A stretch of 64,000 nt of DNA from Oxalobacter vibrioformis (GCF_027118995.1 NZ_CP098242.1:186001-250000); one strand, 5' to 3'. Counted from the stretch's first letter, positions 55,720 to 64,000 are shown. Notes: generated by a model from the sequence alone, not told the origin. Program-made: numbers and translations.

Positions 55720-56697
55720 TTATTCCGGAACCATCTGAACCGGAATCCAGCCATACGTGCCATCACCATTTGAACGGATCTGGCCGATTCCCGGATAAGG
55801 CAAGTGGGCACCGGCCACCATCCACTTGTACTTGGCTGCCAGGTTGAAGACCTTGTACCGGGTAATAACAGACTGTTCCGGATTGATATCAAACGCCAGC
55901 GTCACATCAGGACGGGTAAACTGCACCGTATGGCTGATGACCAGGTCGCCCAGGATGAAAAAGCGCTGCTCATCCGATTTGATACGGAACATCGTATGCC
56001 CGGGTGTGTGACCGGCAGTGGAAACAGCCCTTATACCAGGAACAACTTCATCCTTATGCTGGAAAGTATGCCATTTTTTTGCCGCACGATAAGGCGCTGT
56101 TGATGCCTTGGCGTTCTTGAATGCGTTTTTCATCTGGTCATTTTTTGCTTCACCGGCATTTTTGTCTGACAGCCAGAAATCGCTTTCCACCTGATTGGCA
56201 TAGACTTTGGCATTCGGGAAAAGCATGTTGCCGTTTGCATCAACCAGGCCACCCACGTGATCCGGATGCATATGGGTCAAAAGAATCGTATCCACCTGTT
56301 CCGGCGCATACCCGGCTGCTTTCAGGTTATCCATGATTTTTCCCATCTTCGGACCAAAAAGCGTCCCGCACCCGACATCAATCAATACCAGATTCTTGCC
56401 GGTATTGATCAGATAGACATTGGTTGCCGTCTGTACCTTGTCGCCATCAATATAATTACGCGCTAAAAGCTGCTGCAGTTCTGTCTGTGTGGCATTTGAC
56501 ATAAGCGAGATGCCCACATCAAAAGCGCCGTCAAACAGGACAGTTACCTCAAACTGGCCATGCATCATCCGGTAATAGCCAGGCACCTGCTTTTTTGCCA
56601 TGGGCGCTTCAGCCATCGCGACAGGGATAAATCCTGTCGTGACAAGCGTCAGCCCCAAAATCAGATTACGTAAACACGTGATGATTCTCATTCGCAT
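55720..56697 (-). CDS. Exported metallo-beta-lactamase-fold hydrolase
   Basis: A 325-residue protein with a signal peptide (basic start, LILGLTLVTTGFIPVAMA), so it should act in the periplasm. The metal ligands of the family are present: HMHPDHVGG, a His in STAGHTPGHTMF, the Asp in LGDLVISH and a late His (GAHLPYPG). It resembles lactonase/quorum-quenching and glyoxalase-II-like enzymes, but the substrate is unknown. The final region YGWIPVQMVPE is typical of this subgroup. It converges with the export operon. Confidence 0.88.
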   Translation of the reverse strand: MRMRIITCLRNLILGLTLVTTGFIPVAMAEAPMAKKQVPGYYRMMHGQFEVTVLFDGAFDVGISLMSNATQTELQQLLARNYIDGDKVQTATNVYLINTGKNLVLIDVGCGTLFGPKMGKIMDNLKAAGYAPEQVDTILLTHMHPDHVGGLVDANGNMLFPNAKVYANQVESDFWLSDKNAGEAKNDQMKNAFKNAKASTAPYRAAKKWHTFQHKDEVVPGIRAVSTAGHTPGHTMFRIKSDEQRFFILGDLVISHTVQFTRPDVTLAFDINPEQSVITRYKVFNLAAKYKWMVAGAHLPYPGIGQIRSNGDGTYGWIPVQMVPE

Positions 56698-56853
56698 TGC
56701 CCTCTCCTTTCACATACCGGCTTTCACTTTTCAGACACTTTTTTACTGTACTCATATCAATATAATTGCAAAAACAGGAACTCGTCAAAGCGATAATGTT
56801 CTAAAATAACTTTATCAGCCTGTCTGATGTGCATTTCTTTATGAGGAGAAGCG

Positions 56854-57420
56854 ATGATCCGGATTGCCATCATTATGGGAAGCACCCGTCCCGGACGAAA
56901 TGGCGAAGCCGTGGCCAAATGGGCCTATGAGATCGCCTCAAGGCGCACGGACGCCCAATTCGAGCTGATTGACCTGCTCGACTACAACCTTCCCCTTCTG
57001 GATGAACCTCATCCTGCACAGATGCAGCAATACACCAGGGAACATACGAAAATATGGTCTGAAAAAATCAATCCTTTTGATGGCTTTGTTTTCGTCACCC
57101 CTGAATATAATCACTCAACATCAGCAGCATTGAAAAATGCCATTGATTTTCTTGCCATGGAATGGAAAAACAAGGTGGCTGCTTATGTGGGTTATGGCGC
57201 AAACGGCGCAATACGCGCCGTAGAACACCTGCGCCAGATCATGGCGCAATTCCAGACGGCCAGCATTCGGAATCAGTTAACCCTCTCCCTCTTTACTGAT
57301 TTTGAAAACAATGCGTTCAAGCCGGCTCCCCGTCATGAAAAAACACTGGGCTCCATGCTGGATCAGCTTGTCGACTGGGCCCGGACACTGAAAACGCTCA
57401 GAAAGGAAAAACAGCAATAA
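56854..57420 (+). CDS. NADPH-dependent FMN reductase
   Basis: A 188-residue flavodoxin-like reductase (ChrR/YieF group). The FMN phosphate loop is GSTRPGRNGEAV near the start. The second motif TPEYNHSTSAALKNAIDFL is typical and YGANGAIRAVEHLRQIM lines the flavin. Members reduce quinones, azo dyes or chromate. GAGGAG stands before the ATG. It is followed after 48 bases by a Cys-rich DUF1540 gene that may share its transcript. Confidence 0.9.
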   Translation: MIRIAIIMGSTRPGRNGEAVAKWAYEIASRRTDAQFELIDLLDYNLPLLDEPHPAQMQQYTREHTKIWSEKINPFDGFVFVTPEYNHSTSAALKNAIDFLAMEWKNKVAAYVGYGANGAIRAVEHLRQIMAQFQTASIRNQLTLSLFTDFENNAFKPAPRHEKTLGSMLDQLVDWARTLKTLRKEKQQ

Positions 57421-57468
57421 GTAATACCTGACTTTTACTCTCTCACCTTCTCTCAAAAGGAGTACGTC

Positions 57469-57777
57469 ATGAAACATATTACGATCATCATGCCCCTCAT
57501 CAAGGAATGTTCGGTATCGGCATGCGGCTTCAACGCAATGGATGGCTGCCACGCCAAAGCCATTACGGTTGGTAATGGCACCAATCCGGGCTGCGATACT
57601 TTTTTCAATGTGCCTGACATGTCAGCCCATGCAACATCAGTAGGCCGCACAGGCGGCGTAGGCGCATGCAAGGTCTCCGGCTGTAAATTCAATACGGATT
57701 ATGAATGTATGGCCGATGAAATCATGGTCAGCCTGATCAGCCAAAAAGCAAACTGCGCAACATACGCACCAAGATAA
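57469..57777 (+). CDS. DUF1540 protein, two cysteine-rich modules
   Basis: A 102-residue protein with two copies of a Cys module: CSVSACGFNAMDGCHAKAI ... CDTF and CKVSGCKFNTDYECMADEI ... CATY. Such spacing suggests metal or iron-sulfur binding. It has no signal peptide. AAAAGGAG precedes the ATG. The function of DUF1540 is unknown; adjacency to an FMN reductase suggests a redox or metal-stress role, but that is inference only. Confidence 0.85.
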   Translation: MKHITIIMPLIKECSVSACGFNAMDGCHAKAITVGNGTNPGCDTFFNVPDMSAHATSVGRTGGVGACKVSGCKFNTDYECMADEIMVSLISQKANCATYAPR

Positions 57778-57821
57778 CGCGTTTATTCCTTCAAAAAAAC
57801 CGCGCTTCATGAAGTGAACGC

Positions 57822-58760
57822 TTAATATCGGACATTTCCTGCGGTTATTGAAATGGCCTGAGTACGGTATTGCCCAGGACTCAGGCCATTTAAATTCAGT
57901 TTTATCCGTTCATTGTTGCAGTAATGGATATACGCATTTATTGCGGATTTCAGTTGTTGTATATCAGTAAAATCCGAAGAGCAGCAGCCTTCAGATTTCA
58001 GAATGCCAAAGAAACTTTCCATTACTGCATTATCCAGGCAGTTTCCTTTGCGAGACATACTGGGTTCAAGATGGTGCTGTCGCAGTTTTTCCTGATAAAT
58101 CGCCTCTGGTATTGCCAGCCCTGATCGCTCTGTTATACAGATCAAGAATCGGTGAAAGATACCGCTTTTTACCTCTGACATTGAATTGACTCACCTCTGT
58201 CACCCCTTTCTGATTCGGTTTGTCAGCCGTAAAATCCCGTTTCAGGAGATCCGGAGTGACTCTTCCCTATACGCCTTTGCAGGACTGATATTATTTGCGC
58301 CTGAGGGTGGATGCAAGCCGTTGTTCGCGCATGAGCCTGCGAACGGTTTTGTGATTAAGATGGCAGTTTTCCTGACGCAATGCCAGTATGATGCGGCGAT
58401 AACCATATCGCCCTTTGTGCTGGTGAAATAATGCCTTAATTCAGATATTATTTGCGCTTTACTGGCTGCGTTAATTTCTTTTGTTCCTGAATCAGGGCTT
58501 GCAGCTTTTTCAGATAGGCATTCTCCGCGCGAAGATACTCAAGCGCTTCCTGGATGGTTTTGAATTCAGGAAGAGAGCTGTCATGGTATTGACGGGGTTT
58601 GCTTTCTTCTCTGACAATCGGGGCCGTCCTTTTCGGTTACTTTGAAGGGCTATGATACCGCCTTGACGGTAAAGACGCTCCCATCTGCTGACTGTACAAG
58701 CCGCCGCAATACCAAATTTTGCCGCTGCCTTGCAGCGATGACTGGCCGTTGTCCAACATG
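57822..58760 (-). pseudogene. Decayed IS3-family (IS150-like) element
   Basis: Minus-strand fragments match an IS3-type element. An OrfA-like end (EALEYLRAENAYLKKLQALI) is followed by an OrfB start (HQHKGRYGYRRIILALRQEN ... HKTVRRLMREQRLAS) with several stops, then ILDLYNRAIRAGN. The longest open piece, 57822-58181, ends with SMSRKGNCLDNAVMESFFG and LKLNLNGLSPGQYRTQAI-like sequence. The central catalytic region is deleted. It is inactive. Its right border lies close to the next gene's start. Confidence 0.8.
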
Positions 58761-58762
58761 GT

Positions 58763-59313
58763 ATGAGCAGGGTACAACTGAATCATGAAGAACACCATAA
58801 ACCACTCGCCAGAATTTTCGAGTGGTTAAGTTCGTCTGACCAGGAAAAAGAGACCATCGGCCATATCCTCACCGAAGTATGTGAACACTACAACTTTGGT
58901 TGCGGCTTCATTTATGAGGCAAATCATGCACAAATATTCTTCCTGAAAGAGCAGTATACGAATTACCACATCAACCAGTTGGAAGCACCGTTTCGCTTGG
59001 AAGAGCGGCTGGACAAAGCCGCCATGGAATCGCTTTTAAAGCATTCGTTTTTCTACCAGACACTGGAGGAAGATATACCCCCCAATCCACCGTCTTGCTA
59101 GGCTATGATGTTGCTGTTTTTCAGAAAAAAGTTTTTCCCGTTGGCTGTTCACCGCTTTCCTGTAACCATCTTGCTGAAAACATCGCGGTAAATGAATACT
59201 GTCTTTTCCCCACACTCGATGTCGCTATCCGTGTCCTGAATGAAGGCGGCTTTGACCGGGCCGAACCCAGACCCTATCGCCTCTATGCGGTATATCGCGT
59301 ACAAAAGATCTGA
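58763..59313 (+). pseudogene. Small unknown gene split by a frameshift
   Basis: A frame from ATG 58763 ends at 59101; the adjacent frame then runs from the middle of the same region to 59313. Adding one C to the CCCCCC run at about 59078-59083 joins them into about 183 residues: ... FFYQTLEEDIPP then QSTVLLGYDVAVFQ ... PYRLYAVYRVQKI. I do not recognise the family. The start directly abuts the IS3 remnant, so the N-terminus may also be lost. Confidence 0.5.
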
Positions 59314-59447
59314 CCTTTTCACTTCAGCGCAAACGAAAACTCACAACATCCCCCTGCCTTTACTCAGGCAGCAACCCATTACCAGCAGTGTTTGCGGGAG
59401 ATTACCTGATAATGGATGAGAAAACTTTCCTTTAACTCAAAAGAAGT

Positions 59448-59473
59448 GTATACTGTAAATATTTACAGTATAC
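59448..59473 (+). promoter_or_regulatory. LexA (SOS) box in a perfect 26-bp palindrome
   Basis: The centre reads CTGTAAATATTTACAG (59453-59468), matching the LexA consensus CTGT-N8-ACAG including the outer TA pairs. The symmetry extends five bases to each side. It ends ten bases before ATG 59484, so LexA binding would block the gene's promoter or leader. The preceding 59314-59447 shows nothing further. Confidence 0.8.
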
Positions 59474-59483
59474 CTATTGCGCC

Positions 59484-60047
59484 ATGTACCAGGAAAAAAC
59501 GCTTACCGAATACATGCTGGTGAAGTCAGAAATTCTCACCAGTTCGGGTGACTATTTTTCATTCATCAATCCGGATGCCTATCACTTCGAGATTGAGACC
59601 ATTGCGCATGCCCTGTCCCACCTGTGCCGCTTTACGGGGCATACTGCCGAATTTTATTCCGTTGCGCAGCACAGTGTCCTGGTCAGCAGCCTGCTCCCGC
59701 GTGAGATGCAGCTTGCCGGCCTGCTGCACGATGCGACAGAAGCCTTTGTCGGTGATATGACCAAGCCATTGAAAGACATGTTTCCCGAATTTCGCCGGAT
59801 TGAAAAAAATATTGAAAGCGCCATCTGCCGGCAATATGGCATTGCCTGCCCCATGCCACACGAAGTCAAGCAGGCAGACCTGATCCTGCTCGCCACCGAA
59901 CAGCGCGACCTGATGCCGCATGTTGATCTGCAATGGAGCTATCTTGAGGGCGTAGAAGCAATGAAAGAGAAAATCACCCCCTGGGCGCCAGCCCTCGCAA
60001 AAGAATGGTTCCTGGCGCGTTTTTACGCGCTGACAGCGGCTAATTGA
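59484..60047 (+). CDS. HD-domain phosphohydrolase (YfdR-like), probably SOS-controlled
   Basis: A 187-residue protein like E. coli YfdR, a prophage-encoded HD-fold nucleotidase. The metal ligands are expected in FYSVAQHSVLVSSLL (His), LLHDATEAFVGD (HisAsp) and the later Asp in VKQADLILLATEQRD. ATG 59484 is only ten bases past the LexA palindrome and has no ribosome site; ATG 59514 (MLVKSEILTSSGDYF) fits YfdR better and is a real alternative. Hydrolysis of (d)NMPs after DNA damage is inferred. It overlaps the next gene, on the opposite strand, by eight bases. Confidence 0.85.
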   Translation: MYQEKTLTEYMLVKSEILTSSGDYFSFINPDAYHFEIETIAHALSHLCRFTGHTAEFYSVAQHSVLVSSLLPREMQLAGLLHDATEAFVGDMTKPLKDMFPEFRRIEKNIESAICRQYGIACPMPHEVKQADLILLATEQRDLMPHVDLQWSYLEGVEAMKEKITPWAPALAKEWFLARFYALTAAN

Positions 60048-60978
60048 TCGTCCACTTCATCCTTTGTTTGGATTTGGAGCCGGACTTCAGGCGCTTGCCA
60101 GGGGAATCAGCATATTCATCATCCTCGCTGCCCGGCTCGGCATCGTCTTTGGCCCTGACCCGTGTCTTGCCTGACACGCGCTCGGCAATATTGTGGCTGG
60201 CGTCAAAAAATGCTTTCTTTTTCAGGTTTTGCAACGCCACATGAATATCCACTGTTTCTGCAACAATCCGGGAAGAAGACGCGGATGTCTTGTCAGAAAT
60301 GATCACCTTGCCAGCAGGATTTTTGACCTGATAGATACAAATGAGCGTTACCTCTGCACGGGAACGCTTTGTCCTTCCTGTACTGACAGGCGCGCCTACC
60401 TGTTCCTCATACTGGGTGACCGTGCCGGTTATGACATACGCGCCGGACTTGCCGGAAGGTTTTATCCCGGGCTTTTCTGCCCCGCCTTCCTCCTGATCAG
60501 GGTCATTGTCTTCCTGCGCTTTTTCAGCCCTTTCCGCCGCTTCGACCACCGCCATCAGTTCATCTTTTTCCGCAGCGCCATCATCGATAATGCCATCCTC
60601 TTCATCGGTGTACTTATCTGTGAAAAGATCAGCTTCTTCATCAGCAATGGTTTCCTCTGCTGAGCGTTCTTTTTTTGGGGTTTTCGCCGGTTCGGCTTTT
60701 TCCTGTTTTTCCGGCGCCGCTTCTGCCTCTTCGTCTTTCACCCTCGAGGGCACTGCAGGAACCAGGCCAGCCTGCTGCAACGCAGAGACCAGCTCATTGC
60801 GAAACTCGGCTGAAAGCTGTAATGACTCCTCTTCTGCACCGGTATAAGCGGCCTGCGGGAAAGTGAAGGCATTTACCCGGATCGTGGCGCCATCAGGTAC
60901 TGACGCTGCCGCCGCAAAAGACGGCGCAAGCGCCCCCAGCATGCAAAAACAGAACAGCCGTCCCAGGGTTGCCCTCAT
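60040..60978 (-). CDS. Exported acidic protein, last gene of the lipoprotein/LpoB operon
   Basis: A 312-residue protein with a signal peptide (FCFCMLGALAPSFAAAAS). After a short folded part (ATIRVNAFTFPQAAYTG; LSAEFRNELVSALQQAGL) comes a long Glu/Asp/Lys-rich insert (about 80-170). A second folded part follows (GAYVITGTVTQYEEQVG; VDIHVALQNLKKKAFFDASH) that looks like a CsgG/FlgO-type domain split by the insert. It ends with a basic tail. It lies 17 bases after lpoB on the same strand. No specific function can be assigned. Confidence 0.7.
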   Translation of the reverse strand: MRATLGRLFCFCMLGALAPSFAAAASVPDGATIRVNAFTFPQAAYTGAEEESLQLSAEFRNELVSALQQAGLVPAVPSRVKDEEAEAAPEKQEKAEPAKTPKKERSAEETIADEEADLFTDKYTDEEDGIIDDGAAEKDELMAVVEAAERAEKAQEDNDPDQEEGGAEKPGIKPSGKSGAYVITGTVTQYEEQVGAPVSTGRTKRSRAEVTLICIYQVKNPAGKVIISDKTSASSSRIVAETVDIHVALQNLKKKAFFDASHNIAERVSGKTRVRAKDDAEPGSEDDEYADSPGKRLKSGSKSKQRMKWTIN

Positions 60979-60995
60979 ATCAGCCTCTTGCCGTC

Positions 60996-61613
60996 TTACC
61001 AGCCGATACTCGGCTTGGTTGTGCGCTTGCGGATTTCTTTTTCATCGGCCCACTTGATCTCGCCACTTTGCGGATCAGTCAGCTCAAGCGTGATCTGGAA
61101 ATACACATCACCAACACTTTTCGTGCGCTTCCTGATAGAACGCACTGAACCGGTAACAATGTAGTCCGCATCCATCATCAGCTTGTTTTCCTTGCGCTTG
61201 GTCGCCATTTCATTCAGGTCACGCTCGTCAAAGACATCATCCATATTACCCTTGTCGGTAAGAAAGCGAACCTGTCCCGAATTGAGCAGCTTGATACGGA
61301 TTTTGTCCGTAATGCCCTTGGTATCGATATGCTCATCCGTGTAATTTTTCACATCACGCAAACGGACTTTCGGCGGGCTGGAAGCCTGTGCAATCCACTT
61401 CGACGCCAAAAGAGACTGGGCCATACTTTCGGCTGTTGATTGCAGGTCGGTAGAACCCCACTTGGTTGTGACAGTCTCTGCGGCCTGCGCATCTTCATAC
61501 ACCACTTCGCCATCGCCACTGACACGGCCTGTCTGCGGGCCGCTACAGGCCGAAAGCAGCACCGCCAGTGCAACAAAACCAGAAAGAGAGGAATAACGGA
61601 GTAACTTTTTCAT
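60996..61613 (-). CDS. lpoB: LpoB-family penicillin-binding protein activator
   Basis: A 205-residue outer-membrane lipoprotein (lipobox LLSAC, mature CSGPQTG). The family core has STAESMAQSLLASKW, VRLRDVKNYTDEHIDT, a TDKIRIKLLNSGQVRFLTDKG-like region and DADYIVTGSVRSIRKRT. In E. coli LpoB stimulates PBP1b from the outer membrane. Three bases separate it from the ycfL-like gene before it, consistent with E. coli lpoB-ycfL proximity. Confidence 0.88.
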   Translation of the reverse strand: MKKLLRYSSLSGFVALAVLLSACSGPQTGRVSGDGEVVYEDAQAAETVTTKWGSTDLQSTAESMAQSLLASKWIAQASSPPKVRLRDVKNYTDEHIDTKGITDKIRIKLLNSGQVRFLTDKGNMDDVFDERDLNEMATKRKENKLMMDADYIVTGSVRSIRKRTKSVGDVYFQITLELTDPQSGEIKWADEKEIRKRTTKPSIGW

Positions 61614-61616
61614 TGT

Positions 61617-61967
61617 CTAGCTCGCATCATTGGAAATAATCAGGGTGTATTCTTTCGCACCCGGTATAGTTGAGCGTTCCTTGATATAGACAGGCGCCTT
61701 GCCCTTCACGATCACAGGCCGCCAGGAAGACTGCTCGAGCAGCATGCCATCGTCATCAAACCACAGCATGCGATACACACTATGGTTGATCTCATCGTCA
61801 TCATCATTGACCAGCACGGCAGTGACAACGAGAAAATCACCATCTTCCACATGCTTGATGGATTTGATCCTGACATCATCATTGTCAAGGTACTCATGTG
61901 TGGACCGGCCGCAGGAAGCCAAAAGGCCAATACAGAACAAAATGAGAAGAATTCTAATACGTGACAT
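61617..61967 (-). CDS. YcfL-like lipoprotein
   Basis: A 116-residue lipoprotein with lipobox LLASC (mature CGRSTHEY). The core VVTAVLVNDDDDEINHSVYRMLWFDDDG and KEYTLIISN match the DUF1425/YcfL family. It overlaps the upstream gene by 14 bases and is followed at once by lpoB. The function is unknown; co-occurrence with LpoB suggests envelope growth. Confidence 0.85.
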   Translation of the reverse strand: MSRIRILLILFCIGLLASCGRSTHEYLDNDDVRIKSIKHVEDGDFLVVTAVLVNDDDDEINHSVYRMLWFDDDGMLLEQSSWRPVIVKGKAPVYIKERSTIPGAKEYTLIISNDAS

Positions 61968-63408
61968 AATCCATCTTCATGTGAGAGTTAGAGAAATAGG
62001 TCATCATAATAATAACCCCCCGTATATCGTTCGGCAAGGGTAGGTTCTGCTGGTTTTTCCCCTCTCCGACAGTAATGGTACTGCCATTCGGAACCGTTGC
62101 CATTGCGATATATCCTTCATTGGGAAGCGTCTCCCAGTTACGGGCCGAATCCGACATGGAATATGTCCAGAGGTCCAGCAGGATCATTGTCAGCGTACTG
62201 GCTACCTCGGCATAATCCCGTGTATCTTCATTTGACCTTGCCCCGGCATAAACCGATGCGGATATGCCTGCCCTGACAGCCGCCCGGCTGACGGCTGATC
62301 CCATTTCAAGATTCACCTCATCCTGCAGCGTACGGTAAGCCAGCCTGTCCGTACGAAGCAGCGGATAAAAAACCATGGGAGCAGCATGAGAAACAGCGGC
62401 ATGAGGAACAAGTCCGGGGACAGGCCGGGTATAGGAAGGCAAATCAAGCAGGATATAGCCGATTCTCGGGAAACTGACCCGTATGTGCTCAATCTTCAGA
62501 GAAGGCGCAACCCCGCTCAAGGCAATAACCGTTACTTCCTGCCGTTCCGGCCCCTGCGTCGCTGCCTGCCCGAGAGCCGGCGCATCCGAGCCGACCGAAG
62601 TCACTCTGAGAGGAACGAGCTGTGGAATAACAATACGCTCTTCCTCTTCTTTTTTTGCTGTTTTTCCTTTTCTAGGTGGTGCTGCCTCCGGCTGTGGCCA
62701 GGCATGGCGGAAAAGCTCTCCCGCATTGCTGTCCAGTGCAACCGCCCGCCGCAGATTCACGCCTGAAGCCTGTATATCTCCAGTAATACGAAATACAATC
62801 GAACTCAGCGCATAGGAAAAGGGATCCTGATAATTATTCATCAGCTTGCGAACCGCCTCATCCTCAAGCATGTCACGCATGCTGTACTGGACAGGCAGAT
62901 CCATTGTTTCCTTCATATTTTTTTCAATCCGGGATTCAGATTCCTGCAGCCAGTATTCCTGCCGTTTGTCCATTTTTCGCATTTCAACAGCTGCTCCGGT
63001 GAAATCGCCCAGCATGAGGTAATTCATCGAATTGAATGTATGAAGCAGTGAGCGCTCGTATCCCGTGCCGTAGTATTGCTTTGTTCCCCGTGCCAGGAGA
63101 AAGGTACCGGCTGTTGCCGCGATTTCCCGTACATTGATGATTGCCCTTGACTCATACTCTTCCAGTATGGTCAGCGCCTCATCATACCGCTGGATGGAAT
63201 CCTTCCATCGGCCCTCAATCTGTAAAAGGCGCGCCAGATTGAGCGCTGTAACAAACTCGCCAAAAGAATCGTGATTTTTCTCCATCTTCTCCCGCAGATC
63301 ACTGACATAACCGGTGGAAAGCGATGAGCGGATAGTATCAGTCGGCACGCGTGAAGCGCACCCTGCCAGAAGCAACATCATGGAAAAGAGAAAAATTGCT
63401 CTCAACAT
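61954..63408 (-). CDS. Large lipoprotein of the COG3014 type
   Basis: A 484-residue outer-membrane lipoprotein (lipobox LLAGC, mature CASRVPT). Residues 40-230 are TPR-like helices (VTALNLARLLQIEGRWKDSIQRYDEAL; LMLGDFTGAAVEMRKMDKRQEYWL). Later regions are beta-rich with a Pro/Lys-rich linker near 250. The ending (LPNDIRGVIIMMTYFSNSHMKMDYVTY) is family-like. COG3014, YcfL and LpoB genes are commonly adjacent, supporting one operon that continues to 60040. The role is unknown. Confidence 0.85.
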   Translation of the reverse strand: MLRAIFLFSMMLLLAGCASRVPTDTIRSSLSTGYVSDLREKMEKNHDSFGEFVTALNLARLLQIEGRWKDSIQRYDEALTILEEYESRAIINVREIAATAGTFLLARGTKQYYGTGYERSLLHTFNSMNYLMLGDFTGAAVEMRKMDKRQEYWLQESESRIEKNMKETMDLPVQYSMRDMLEDEAVRKLMNNYQDPFSYALSSIVFRITGDIQASGVNLRRAVALDSNAGELFRHAWPQPEAAPPRKGKTAKKEEEERIVIPQLVPLRVTSVGSDAPALGQAATQGPERQEVTVIALSGVAPSLKIEHIRVSFPRIGYILLDLPSYTRPVPGLVPHAAVSHAAPMVFYPLLRTDRLAYRTLQDEVNLEMGSAVSRAAVRAGISASVYAGARSNEDTRDYAEVASTLTMILLDLWTYSMSDSARNWETLPNEGYIAMATVPNGSTITVGEGKNQQNLPLPNDIRGVIIMMTYFSNSHMKMDYVTY

Positions 63409-63523
63409 GGAATACAGATAAGGTTAGCCATATGACACCAGACGCATCCCGCATCGATCAGAATGCCGTAAAAGACAGGAAACAAGGCCGAAAACACTGT
63501 CAATTTACCGTAATCACCCTGCA

Positions 63524-63552
63524 TTGACAAGCAATGTTACGGCCCGTAACAC
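63524..63552 (+). promoter_or_regulatory. Promoter with internal palindromic operator before the phosphatase gene
   Basis: TTGACA (63524-63529) and TAACAC (63547-63552) are 17 bases apart. Overlapping the spacer and -10, GTTACGG-C-CCGTAAC (63536-63550) is a perfect palindrome, which is a good position for a repressor. Confidence 0.5.
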
Positions 63553-63605
63553 CTCGTATCATGGTGTACTATTTCACCAGGACAAACCTGATTGTGAATA
63601 CTGAC

Positions 63606-64000
63606 ATGAGCAACACAAAATACCTCCTTTCCTGCCTCCTGGCCCTCCTGGCCCTGTGCCTTACCCCGCATGGATACACCAAAAGCCCCGCTCCGGGAGA
63701 GCGTATTGTGCTGGAAACCACCTGGAACACCCGTGACCTGGGGGGATACAACGCCGCTAACGGCAAAAAAGTCATCCATGGAAAACTCTTTCGCACCGAT
63801 GAGCCCTCCTCCCTGTCAGAAAAAGACATGCGCACCCTTTCAGCTATCCCGCTTGTTACCCTCATCGACTTTCGATCAATCAAGGAACAGCAGGACAAGC
63901 CCGACAGGCTCCCGGAAAATATCCGGCGATACTACTTCCTGCCCATCACCCCTGGCAAACTCAGTGATGTGGATGACGCCAAAATCGATGAAAATCTCAT
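63606..64000 (+). CDS. Exported tyrosine-phosphatase-like protein, 3' end outside the window
   Basis: The first 131 residues of a protein that runs off the window. A signal peptide (LLSCLLALLALCLTPHG) is followed by TRDLGGYNAANGKKV, GKLFRTDEPSSL and LVTLIDFRSIKEQQDKPDRLP. This is the N-terminal pattern of the bacterial Y_phosphatase3 family (the HCxxGKDRTG loop would lie further on). An in-frame GTG 12 bases earlier is another possible start. The protein is predicted to be periplasmic. Confidence 0.82.
   Translation, partial: MSNTKYLLSCLLALLALCLTPHGYTKSPAPGERIVLETTWNTRDLGGYNAANGKKVIHGKLFRTDEPSSLSEKDMRTLSAIPLVTLIDFRSIKEQQDKPDRLPENIRRYYFLPITPGKLSDVDDAKIDENL

Overview
The window looks like a chromosomal segment of a betaproteobacterium, most likely in the Burkholderiales. 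It fits an Oxalobacter-like anaerobe or microaerophile; that placement is inferred from gene content, because no 16S gene is present. Supporting evidence is the tsaB-rimI-udg operon, nadE-glnB, thrC-moeA-moaD, ispD-ispF next to mfd, ftsK-lolA, gluQRS, and a ubiU-ubiV-ubiT operon for oxygen-independent ubiquinone synthesis. By eye the G+C content is slightly above half.

Layout. 1-5.3 kb: a Sel1-repeat gene cut by the window edge, an exbB-exbD proton channel pair, a decayed yoaP-like acetyltransferase, and the tsaB-rimI-udg operon. 5.4-13.7 kb: an exported unknown, a divergent AraC regulator and iron alcohol dehydrogenase pair, two tandem CoA-binding proteins, gluQRS, a thioredoxin-like protein, and a lipoamide-dehydrogenase-like flavoprotein lacking its redox cysteines. 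13.7-17.4 kb: a Sel1 gene beside a large gene broken by an IS5-family element and a stop codon. 17.5-25 kb: dnaQ, trhP, a DUF805 protein, an acetyltransferase, an SDR, rnk, a zinc alcohol dehydrogenase and an esterase. 25.1-28.3 kb: tRNA-Leu(UAA) followed by a 3.05-kb island bounded by a duplicate of the tRNA 3' end. The island carries an intact relative of the broken 14.8-17.3 kb gene plus another Sel1 gene. 28.4-29.4 kb: an IS481-family element. 29.4-45.2 kb: housekeeping genes (moaD, moeA, thrC, nadE with an in-frame stop, glnB, smr, trxB, ftsK, lolA, ispF, ispD, mfd). 45.2-48.1 kb: small stress-type proteins and marC. 48.2-50.6 kb: ubiT-ubiV-ubiU. 50.8-55.6 kb: an HlyD/RbbA/YhhJ-type export system. 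55.7-64 kb: a metallo-hydrolase, an FMN reductase, a Cys-rich DUF1540 protein, an IS3 remnant, a gene behind a near-perfect LexA box, a lipoprotein/LpoB operon and the start of a tyrosine phosphatase gene.

The most interesting candidate system is a two-gene cassette found twice (14-17 kb and 25-28 kb). Each copy pairs a roughly 500-550 aa protein starting with ENxN(D/N)HL(Y/F) with an exported Sel1-repeat protein on the same strand, and a conserved upstream DNA motif precedes both. One copy is a tRNA-bounded island; the other was inactivated by transposition. An effector or toxin with a periplasmic Sel1 partner is a reasonable hypothesis but is not shown by the sequence.

A second theme is a family of 138-177 bp intergenic repeats with long terminal inverted repeats: four full copies and at least two remnants.
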